A stretch of 6,469 bases of DNA from Deltaproteobacteria bacterium. Lineage in GTDB: Bacteria > Desulfobacterota > DAOWOC01. Of the stretch, positions 1 through 4,461 are shown piece after piece; within the stretch, counting starts at the first letter, position 1, and each line of letters starts with the position of its first letter. The notes beneath the pieces are model-generated. The model was not told the DNA's origin. It did no database searches and saw only the letters and a list, made by a program, of their open reading frames with translations. The stretch covers positions 1 to 6,469 of the forward strand of contig DAOWOC010000065.1 of assembly GCA_030642225.1 (NCBI GenBank), read 5' to 3'. A program made the translations under genes and the position numbers.

Positions 1-269
1 ATTTCTGTTTTTGGGGTACCATAATAATTTTCATGTACCTTGGCCCATTCAAGCAGTTCATCATTAGCAATCATGCTCTTTAATTCATCATGACTGATAA
101 AGATATAATCTTTGCCGTTTTTTTCTTCATTTCGTGGCGACCTGGTAGTAACGGATACTGAATATGAAATCAGGTTATCCTCTTTGATCAGCCGTTCGCA
201 AAGGGTGGATTTCCCAACGGCTGACGGGCCTGAAATAATAAAAAGTGAACCTTGTACAATATTTTTCAT
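1..269 (-). CDS. gmk: Guanylate kinase, N-terminal part (cut by left window edge)
   Basis: Guanylate kinase transfers phosphate from ATP to GMP to make GDP, an essential cytoplasmic step of purine nucleotide metabolism. Only the first 89 residues are in the window; the family is usually about 200 long. The P-loop GPSAVGKS is at residues 14-21. The GMP-binding segment runs from about 37 to 59 and contains the TTRSPR block and the G-x-D-Y-x-F pattern. ENYYGTP follows at 80-86, as in other guanylate kinases. The start is well fixed: it lies 13 residues before the P-loop, and its ATG shares one base with the remA stop (TAATG). A modest AAGAG lies just upstream inside remA. It is the last visible gene of the DUF4416-yicC-remA-gmk operon and is probably translated by coupling to remA. 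The identification is firm. Confidence 0.97.
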   Translation of the reverse strand, partial: MKNIVQGSLFIISGPSAVGKSTLCERLIKEDNLISYSVSVTTRSPRNEEKNGKDYIFISHDELKSMIANDELLEWAKVHENYYGTPKTE

Positions 270-538
270 TATAACTCTTTGTCCGGTGTAACTGAAACAA
301 TCCTGTTGGTGATTGTTTCAGTCTGTATCCCTGATAATACAACATGATTGCTGTCAAGTATAATAACGGATCTTGTTTTTTTCCCCTGGGTTGCATCAAT
401 CAGCATATCCCGTCCCGTTGCATTGTCTCTCAGCCTTTTGAGAGGTGATGTCCCTGGTGTAAGAACAGCTATAACACGGTCTGAAACAACATAATTGCCA
501 AATCCTATGTTAACCATCCCTGTCATTATTTTTGCCAT
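269..538 (-). CDS. remA: RemA/DUF370 family DNA-binding regulatory protein
   Basis: This 89-residue protein belongs to the RemA (DUF370, formerly UPF0296) family. In Bacillus subtilis RemA is a DNA-binding activator of biofilm matrix genes that assembles into ring-shaped oligomers. The family hallmarks are visible: NIGFGN at 10-15, an arginine at 21 before the IAVLTP strand, SPLKRL at 31-36, and the most conserved block, IDATQGKKTRSVI, from about 47. That block is the equivalent of the basic GRRTR stretch linked to DNA binding in B. subtilis. The length is typical. The first ATG is chosen because a GAGG at 550-553 lies 11 nt upstream; Met5 and Met8 are possible but further from it. It sits 21 nt after yicC and overlaps gmk by one base. 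The family is clear. Its target in this organism is unknown, and matrix control should not be assumed. Confidence 0.93.
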   Translation of the reverse strand: MAKIMTGMVNIGFGNYVVSDRVIAVLTPGTSPLKRLRDNATGRDMLIDATQGKKTRSVIILDSNHVVLSGIQTETITNRIVSVTPDKEL

Positions 539-559
539 GGTAATATAAACCTCAATAAA

Positions 560-1435
560 TTATTCAATATTCTGAATCTGTTCTCTTATGCGTTCCAGTT
601 CGCTTTTAATGTCAACTACCATGTGTGATATCTTAACATCAGAAGACTTTGATGCGATTGTATTTGTCTCCCTGTTGAGTTCCTGTAGTAAAAAATCAAG
701 TTTTCTGCCCGTGGCCCCGTTTTCATCGGTTATTGTCTTGAACTGGTTTAAGTGACTTACTATCCTTACAAGTTCTTCTGTAATATCAGAGCGTTCGGCC
801 ATTATTGCGACTTCCATGGCTATTCTTTGGGGATCAGGTTCTATCTTGCTTATCTCCTGTATCCTTACCATTAGTCTTTTCTGATAAGTTTCAAGGGTGA
901 TTGGAACGCGTTCTTTTATCGTATTTGTAAGTGATTCTATTGTGTTTATACGAGTCATAATATCTTGTGATAAACTTTTCCCTTCTTTTTGTCTCATGCC
1001 AAGAAAATCACTCATAGCGCTGTCAACGGTTGATTTGATATTATTCCAGATTAATTCAATGTCTGTCTCCTCTGCCTTTATTGTAATAATATCACGGAAC
1101 ATCAGGAGTTCGGATAAGCCGGGCGGCTGTGTTAAATTTAATTCGGAACTGATATCTTTTACAGCCTTTAAATACGCTTTGGCAAGCTCAATATTAGGTA
1201 CGGGTAATGAACTTTTAACCGGTATATTCAAGTGAATCTTAATATCAATTTTACCACGGTTATATTGTGAAAGTATATAGTTTTTAACCTTTTCATCAAG
1301 CATGGAAGAATATTTTCCATACGACCTGACTGCCACATCTTTGTAACGATTGTTAACCCCTTTAATCTCAATGATTACGGGAAAATCAGGGTCTTTTGAT
1401 TCTGCGCGGCCATATGCCGTCATGCTCATTAACAT
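560..1435 (-). CDS. yicC: YicC family putative endoribonuclease
   Basis: This is a 291-residue YicC-type protein of the usual family length. It begins with MLMSMTAYGRAE, matching the family's N-terminal pattern M-I-x-S-M-T-G-[FY]-[AG]-R, which fixes the start. The YicC N-terminal domain covers roughly the first 155 residues. The C-terminal DUF1732 domain ends in the highly conserved GRKLDFLLQELNRE (243-256), the following NT-I-x-SK-SSD stretch, and a terminal helix REQIQNIE. E. coli YicC is reported to be an endoribonuclease acting on structured or small RNAs; applying that here is inference. A GAGG at 1443-1446 lies 7 nt before the ATG, inside the end of the DUF4416 gene, and the two genes overlap by 7 nt. 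Linkage to remA and gmk is widespread in Firmicutes and Desulfobacterota. Nothing appears broken. Confidence 0.95.
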   Translation of the reverse strand: MLMSMTAYGRAESKDPDFPVIIEIKGVNNRYKDVAVRSYGKYSSMLDEKVKNYILSQYNRGKIDIKIHLNIPVKSSLPVPNIELAKAYLKAVKDISSELNLTQPPGLSELLMFRDIITIKAEETDIELIWNNIKSTVDSAMSDFLGMRQKEGKSLSQDIMTRINTIESLTNTIKERVPITLETYQKRLMVRIQEISKIEPDPQRIAMEVAIMAERSDITEELVRIVSHLNQFKTITDENGATGRKLDFLLQELNRETNTIASKSSDVKISHMVVDIKSELERIREQIQNIE

Positions 1436-1971
1436 TTATTTGCCTCGTTTTCTTTTAATTGTTTCATATAATCATTTCTCCAGTCGTTTAAAAGTGGAAG
1501 GATAGGCGGTGATGAATAATCGGGGAATGACCATTCCAATGGCCTGAAACCGCCTTTTTGAAATAAAAGAGTAAGGTCGGCAAAAACCCCTTTGCCAAGG
1601 TATATACGATGAGTAAAGTTTTTCCCTGTAGCAAGGACAAGTCTTTCAGCGGATAATATCCCTGGGTCTATGTTTATCCGGCGGTTGCCGTTTTGAGTAA
1701 ATTCATTTTCTATCTGGTTTGTGACAAGTTTAAAATTGACTATATCAGCAGCATCCACAAGGTTTTTAAATTTTATTAATCGTCTCCATAAAGGGTTTCC
1801 CATCTCTTTATAATAATATTTTGTATGATCAAACAAAAAAATATCCGACATTTTTTCAATGATATCCAATTTACATGAAAGTCTTGACATCACCTCGTCA
1901 AACAGATCAGCGTCATGACTGATTATTGAACATATAAATTTTACAGGTAAAGGAGCCTTTAGCTCACTCAT
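1429..1971 (-). CDS. DUF4416 family protein
   Basis: This 180-residue protein matches the DUF4416 family as I recall it; its function is unknown. Visible conserved blocks are KFICSIISHD (11-20), FDHTKYYYKEMG (47-58), NIDPG (100-104), RLVLATGKNFTHRIYLGKG (110-128) and WSFPDY (147-152). The many conserved aromatic, acidic and His/Arg positions suggest an enzyme or a ligand-binding fold, but I cannot name a reaction. There is no signal peptide or membrane segment, so it is probably cytoplasmic. The start ATG follows a purine-rich GGGGGAAAA stretch (1972-1980 on the opposite strand) that can serve as the ribosome binding site. It is the first gene of the left-hand operon and overlaps yicC by 7 nt, so its product is probably made in step with YicC. 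The C-terminus ends in a lysine and cysteine-bearing tail of no clear meaning. Confidence 0.88.
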   Translation of the reverse strand: MSELKAPLPVKFICSIISHDADLFDEVMSRLSCKLDIIEKMSDIFLFDHTKYYYKEMGNPLWRRLIKFKNLVDAADIVNFKLVTNQIENEFTQNGNRRINIDPGILSAERLVLATGKNFTHRIYLGKGVFADLTLLFQKGGFRPLEWSFPDYSSPPILPLLNDWRNDYMKQLKENEANKC

Positions 1972-2295
1972 TTTTCCCCCAAAGAAAATTGTTTAATTTT
2001 TTAAATTAATGCAATCATGAATTGCCTGCAAGGAGTTTTTTAAATTCAGGAGTTTGTAAAATGCTTTTATGTTTATTTATTCAGGATTTCTTGACTTTAT
2101 TAATAAGTGGGAGTAAGTGAAAAATATTGATAAAGATAAACTGAATCGGGTGAAGGTGAAAAGTTGAATATCCTGCAAAGGGATATAAAAATGGATAATT
2201 TTGGAAAAGTTTTAACTTTTATAAGCTCGTGTCACGTATGGATTATAAATCAGTTAAACTTTTTACAAAGTTGTTAAATTTTAAGGAGAAATATT
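1972..2295. other. Divergent intergenic region between the DUF4416 operon and mrp
   Basis: This 324-nt AT-rich stretch must contain the promoters for both divergent genes, but I find no convincing sigma70 -35/-10 pair for either. On the mrp side TATAAA occurs at 2184-2189 and 2244-2249 without a good -35. Small inverted repeats are present: GCAAT-N5-ATTGC at 2011-2025, AAAAGTT-N2-AACTTTT at 2205-2220 and AACTTT-N4-AAAGTT at 2257-2272. Three micro-ORFs with weak to fair ribosome sites lie in it (2061-2120, 2117-2167, 2191-2277). I do not regard them as established genes. No RNA gene is recognisable. Confidence 0.6.
2205..2272. promoter_or_regulatory. Pair of AAAGTT/AACTTT palindromes upstream of mrp
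   Basis: Two inverted repeats built from the same half-site lie 24 to 91 nt before the mrp start. The first is AAAAGTT-TT-AACTTTT (2205-2220). The second is AACTTT-TTAC-AAAGTT (2257-2272). Their centres are about 52 bp apart, close to five helical turns. The first could also pair with AGTTAAACTTTT (2252-2263) in RNA, with one bulged base. They could be operator sites or a leader stem-loop, but AT-rich sequence produces such pairs easily, so this is tentative. Confidence 0.3.
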
Positions 2296-3213
2296 ATGAG
2301 TAATGACTGTTCTTCAGAATCTTGCGGTGGGACATGTGGAACAAATCAGCAAAGTAATGCGGAGATGGAACGAAAAAGTAATGCGGAGATGGAACGAAAA
2401 AGTAATGCGGAGATGGAACGAAATGCCCAGGATATTGTTATTAATGCTTCACTTGCAAAGATAAAAAATAAAATTTTTGTCATGAGTGGCAAGGGTGGGG
2501 TAGGTAAAAGCACTGTGGCTGTTAATCTGGCACTTGGATTGGCCGAAGCCAACTTTCAGGTGGGGTTGATGGACGTTGATCTTCATGGTCCCAGCGTCCC
2601 GAAAATGCTCGGTATCTCTGGCATGCTTGACCTTTCTCCTGATAAACGTTACATGCTTCCAAAGAAATATAACAGCCACTTAAAGGCTGTTTCTATTGAA
2701 TGTTTGATGCAGGATACGGACTCACCTGTTATATGGCGCGGGCCTCTAAAAATGGGTGCTATCCGTCAGTTTATGTCTGATGTCATGTGGGATGATCTTG
2801 ATTATCTTGTGATAGATTCTCCACCTGGCACAGGTGACGAGCCTCTTGCAATAGCTGAAATTATCAAGGATGCCAAGGCTGTTATCGTGACCCAGCCCCA
2901 GGAGATATCATTGTCAGATGTCAGAAAATCTATAAATTTTTGTAACCGCGTTAATATGAAGATTATCGGATTGATTGAAAATATGAGCGGTTATGTTTGC
3001 CCAAAATGTGGTGAAAGATTGGATTTGTTTAAAACAGGTGGTGGTAAAAAAATGGCAGCGAAATTCAAGATACCATTTCTTGGTGCAATTCCCATAGACC
3101 CTCGTGTGGTTGAAGGGGGCGATGATGGCGTGCCATTCATGGCAGGTGACTTAAAAACGCCGGCTGCGGAGTCCTTTCAGAAAATTATAGAAGAGATAAT
3201 TAAAACCAAGTAA
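2296..3213 (+). CDS. mrp: Mrp/NBP35 family P-loop ATPase, iron-sulfur cluster carrier
   Basis: This 305-residue protein is a cytoplasmic MinD-like ATPase of the Mrp/ApbC/NBP35 family, which binds and delivers iron-sulfur clusters to apoproteins. The N-terminus is cysteine-rich (C5, C10, C14), as in NBP35-like proteins. The deviant Walker A SGKGGVGKS is at 64-72, the Mrp signature DVDLHGPSVPKML at 93-105, and the Walker B/switch region DSPPGTGDEP at 174-183. The CPKC at 235-238 is the conserved CxxC that bridges a cluster between two subunits. There is no N-terminal MIP18/DUF59 domain such as long Mrp proteins carry. Between the cysteine segment and the ATPase lies a linker made of three copies of SNAEMER (20-42). 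The start is supported by AAGGAG at 2283-2288, 7 nt upstream. It is a single-gene unit convergent with the EIIA gene; its client proteins cannot be told from this context. Confidence 0.95.
   Translation: MSNDCSSESCGGTCGTNQQSNAEMERKSNAEMERKSNAEMERNAQDIVINASLAKIKNKIFVMSGKGGVGKSTVAVNLALGLAEANFQVGLMDVDLHGPSVPKMLGISGMLDLSPDKRYMLPKKYNSHLKAVSIECLMQDTDSPVIWRGPLKMGAIRQFMSDVMWDDLDYLVIDSPPGTGDEPLAIAEIIKDAKAVIVTQPQEISLSDVRKSINFCNRVNMKIIGLIENMSGYVCPKCGERLDLFKTGGGKKMAAKFKIPFLGAIPIDPRVVEGGDDGVPFMAGDLKTPAAESFQKIIEEIIKTK
2351..2422 (+). repeat. Three perfect copies of a 24-bp tandem repeat inside mrp
   Basis: Three identical, adjacent 24-bp units occupy 2351-2374, 2375-2398 and 2399-2422. The unit length is a multiple of three, so it adds the octapeptide SNAEMERK in frame; the last copy changes K to N at its edge. 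Identity extends to synonymous positions, so the copies arose recently by slippage or are kept uniform. They lie in the linker between the N-terminal cysteines and the ATPase domain of Mrp. Confidence 0.97.
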
Positions 3214-3251
3214 GCGTAGTTTTTTGTAGAGAAATATTATAACATACTTTA

Positions 3252-3304
3252 CTCTTCTTTCCCTTTTGCAATAAATTATTAAAATTGCGGAAGGGTGGGA
3301 AGAG
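3252..3304. terminator. Long hairpin at the mrp/EIIA convergent junction, probable terminator
   Basis: Arms at 3252-3272 and 3284-3304 can pair over 21 positions with a single T-T mismatch and a few G-T pairs around an 11-nt AT loop. For mrp transcripts the stem is followed by TCTTTTCG, a modest U-rich tail. For the opposite gene it is followed by a weaker TAAAGTATG. One arm encodes the last residues of the EIIA protein and the loop holds its stop codon. It may terminate from both sides, more likely for mrp. Confidence 0.6.
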
Positions 3305-3761
3305 TCTTTTCGTATGCCCTGATTAACTCAATCAATTGTATGTTTGATGTGAGCTGGCGCATGACATTGATTAAATTGGCATTGTTGCGCATTAATTTTG
3401 CGATACTTGAAAGGACATTAAGATATTCCTGAATATAACCTTCTCCACCAACAATGGCAAAGGCAATATCAACTGGTTTTTTATCAATAGCATTGTAATT
3501 AACCGGTTTTTTTAAAAGGATTACATCAATTATAGGGGGCATTATTTGGGTAAGTCTTGCGTGCGGTACTGCTAAACCATGACCAAGCCCGGTACTTGTA
3601 ATCCCTTCCCTTTGTATAAAAAGTCTGAAAAGTTCATCCTCGGGCAATGTTTTGTCAAAAGCAGTAAAGTTTCGGGCAAATTTTTGTAAAAGTTTTGTTT
3701 TATCAGGCACAATAATATTTAAATGTATAAGGTCTTTATTTAGTTTATCCCATACACTCAT
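3279..3761 (-). CDS. PTS EIIA domain protein, PtsN-like (nitrogen/fructose-type EIIA)
   Basis: This is a stand-alone EIIA domain of the fructose/mannitol/PtsN type, 160 residues from the chosen start. Such proteins accept phosphate from HPr or NPr on a histidine and either pass it to a sugar transporter or act as regulators. The phosphorylation motif GLGHGLAVPHAR is at 58-69, with H67 the expected active-site histidine and H61 its usual partner. No EIIB or EIIC is nearby, so a regulatory role like PtsN is more likely than sugar uptake; that is inference. An upstream in-frame ATG at 3768-3770 would add three residues. AAAAGGT touches that codon directly but lies about 10 nt before the ATG at 3759-3761, so the latter is preferred. 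The gene follows the 55-aa gene by about 23 nt, probably in one transcript. Its 3' end is part of a terminator-like hairpin. Confidence 0.9.
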   Translation of the reverse strand: MSVWDKLNKDLIHLNIIVPDKTKLLQKFARNFTAFDKTLPEDELFRLFIQREGITSTGLGHGLAVPHARLTQIMPPIIDVILLKKPVNYNAIDKKPVDIAFAIVGGEGYIQEYLNVLSSIAKLMRNNANLINVMRQLTSNIQLIELIRAYEKTLPTLPQF

Positions 3762-3784
3762 GAGCGCCATACCTTTTTATAAGA

Positions 3785-3952
3785 TTATTCTTTTATATTT
3801 TTTTCTGTTTTATCTTTCAAAGTTTCATTTATAGCCTCATAAACCGTATGAAATATTTCATTAAAAGAGCTTGGAGAAATTCTCCCTGTTTCAATGAATT
3901 TAATAATGATTTCCTTTGTAACCTTTAAAACCAGTTCACGATTATCTTTCAT
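3785..3952 (-). CDS. Small helical protein, 55 aa, MucR N-terminus-like pattern
   Basis: This short gene encodes 55 residues starting MKDNRELVLKVTKEIIIKFIETG. Support comes from an AAGG at 3960-3963 placed 7 nt before the ATG, tight spacing to the EIIA gene, and a sequence that looks protein-like: amphipathic, probably two or three helices, with a charged lysine-rich tail. The arrangement (helix, short ISPSSF turn, then an F-x-x-x-Y-x-x-I helix) resembles the N-terminal half of MucR/Ros-type proteins without their zinc finger. It also resembles short conserved proteins of sulfate reducers that are sometimes labelled TraB. I make both comparisons from memory and they are not secure. There is no signal peptide or transmembrane segment. 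It is probably cotranscribed with the EIIA gene and possibly with the 35-aa membrane peptide gene. The function is unknown. Confidence 0.72.
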   Translation of the reverse strand: MKDNRELVLKVTKEIIIKFIETGRISPSSFNEIFHTVYEAINETLKDKTEKNIKE

Positions 3953-3982
3953 TGATTTACCTTTTTGTCTTTACACTTCTGC

Positions 3983-4025
3983 CCTGATACAGGATGAAGA
4001 AGGCCAATTCTTTACCTGCATCAGG
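3983..4025. other. Strong stem-loop in the small-gene cluster
   Basis: Arms of 11 bp at 3983-3993 (CCTGATACAGG) and 4015-4025 (CCTGCATCAGG) pair along their whole length, with at most one wobble. A second 5-bp stem (3997-4001 with 4008-4012) lies inside around a GGCCAA loop. No T-run follows on either strand, so it is not a typical intrinsic terminator. It sits between the 35-aa and 55-aa genes and may be an RNA processing or stability element, a small RNA, or a REP-like repeat unit. Confidence 0.6.
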
Positions 4026-4093
4026 ACAAGGTTTAAAAGACTGATACCGGAAGCACCCACCCCAAACCATTTGGTAATATCAAATACGTATTT

Positions 4094-4201
4094 TTATTTC
4101 ATTATTTTTAAGAGTTCCGGTATAACAACAGATACCATCGGATACCCTACGAGAAAACAAAACATTACTATTATAAAAGATACACCTACAAAAGCCTCCA
4201 T
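4094..4201 (-). CDS. Small single-helix membrane peptide, 35 aa
   Basis: This very short reading frame encodes 35 residues starting MEAFVGVSFIIVMFCFLVGY and ending ELLKIMK. Residues 4-19 are almost wholly hydrophobic and would form one membrane helix. A proline at 21 and a short tail ending in K-I-M-K follow. The main support is an excellent ribosome site: AAGGAG at 4210-4215, 8 nt before the ATG. A consensus TATAAT lies about 35 nt further upstream at 4236-4241. It is the first gene of the minus-strand small-gene/EIIA cluster. I do not recognise the family. It could be a regulatory micropeptide, a subunit of a membrane complex, or a type I toxin-like peptide; the sequence does not decide. 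If the ribosome site is fortuitous there is no gene here, but I think that is less likely. Confidence 0.6.
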   Translation of the reverse strand: MEAFVGVSFIIVMFCFLVGYPMVSVVIPELLKIMK

Positions 4202-4209
4202 TTTTATTG

Positions 4210-4241
4210 CTCCTTAATTATATATTTATTCAAATATTATA
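4210..4241 (-). promoter_or_regulatory. -10 element and Shine-Dalgarno of the 35-aa membrane peptide gene
   Basis: On the minus strand a perfect TATAAT (4241 to 4236) precedes AAGGAG (4215 to 4210), which is 8 nt before the ATG at 4201. At 17-nt spacing the -35 would be a poor ATGTTA. The transcript leader would be about 30 nt. The Shine-Dalgarno is certain as sequence; the promoter is tentative because the -35 is weak. Confidence 0.45.
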
Positions 4242-4292
4242 CCTGTTCTTAAATTTTTTAACATAACCATCAAGAAATATATAAATATAATT

Positions 4293-4335
4293 AATAAAAG
4301 CAAGGAGTCTTTGAACCTGACTCACTGCTTTTATT
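4293..4335 (-). terminator. Intrinsic terminator-like hairpin after tRNA-Gln
   Basis: Perfect 10-bp outer arms (AATAAAAGCA at 4293-4302 and TGCTTTTATT at 4326-4335) enclose an inner GAGTC/GACTC stem (4305-4309 with 4319-4323). A small internal mismatch separates the two stems and a 9-nt loop closes the structure. It begins 8 nt beyond the tRNA 3' end. The descending arm is U-rich and runs into AATTATATT. It most likely ends the gltX/tRNA-Gln transcript and separates it from the small-gene cluster. Confidence 0.7.
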
Positions 4336-4343
4336 TTGAAAAA

Positions 4344-4417
4344 TGGCTGGGGGACCAGGATTCGAACCTGGGTTAACGGGGCCAGAACCCGTCGTCCTGC
4401 CGCTAGACCATCCCCCA
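4344..4417 (-). tRNA. tRNA-Gln (anticodon CTG), CCA encoded
   Basis: This 74-nt gene folds into a complete cloverleaf. The acceptor stem is TGGGGGA/TCCCCCA with discriminator G and an encoded CCA. The D stem is GTCT/GGAC. The anticodon stem ACGGG/CCCGT carries the loop TTCTGGC, giving anticodon CTG, which reads CAG. The T arm is CCAGG-TTCGAAT-CCTGG, and the variable loop is four bases. The weak U1-A72 pair and G73 are known identity features of tRNA-Gln. It starts 40 nt after the gltX stop on the same strand and is followed by a terminator hairpin. It could be made from the gltX transcript or from its own candidate promoter. Confidence 0.98.
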
Positions 4418-4434
4418 TTGATAGACGATTTTTT

Positions 4435-4461
4435 TTTATAAAAAGGGGTATAAAAAGTCAA
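4435..4461 (-). promoter_or_regulatory. Candidate promoter for tRNA-Gln
   Basis: On the minus strand TTGACT (4461 to 4456) and TATAAA (4440 to 4435) are separated by 15 nt, slightly short for sigma70. The -35 overlaps the gltX stop codon. Transcription would begin around 4428, about 10 nt before the mature tRNA 5' end, which is plausible. Run-through from gltX is the alternative. Confidence 0.4.

Noticed and set aside
175..399. A 74-codon minus-strand open frame
   Set aside because: It overlaps the well-supported remA and gmk genes in another frame and has no family resemblance.
897..1235. A 112-codon plus-strand open frame
   Set aside because: It lies wholly inside yicC on the opposite strand and is a shadow of that coding sequence.
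2351..2422. The tandem repeat as a CRISPR array
   Set aside because: The units are directly adjacent with no spacers and are in frame within mrp.
2346..2679. Two minus-strand frames opposite the 5' part of mrp, one with a repeated ALLFRSIS peptide
   Set aside because: They are the complement of the mrp 24-bp repeats and P-loop region; mrp is certain.
3957..4070. A 37-codon minus-strand frame (MVWGGCFRYQ...) ending just before the 55-aa gene
   Set aside because: No Shine-Dalgarno precedes its ATG, and much of its length is the strong stem-loop at 3983-4025, so RNA structure explains the region better. I keep it as an alternative within that finding.
3894..4217. A 107-codon plus-strand open frame
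   Set aside because: It is antisense to the 35-aa and 55-aa genes, which have proper ribosome sites, and it has none itself.
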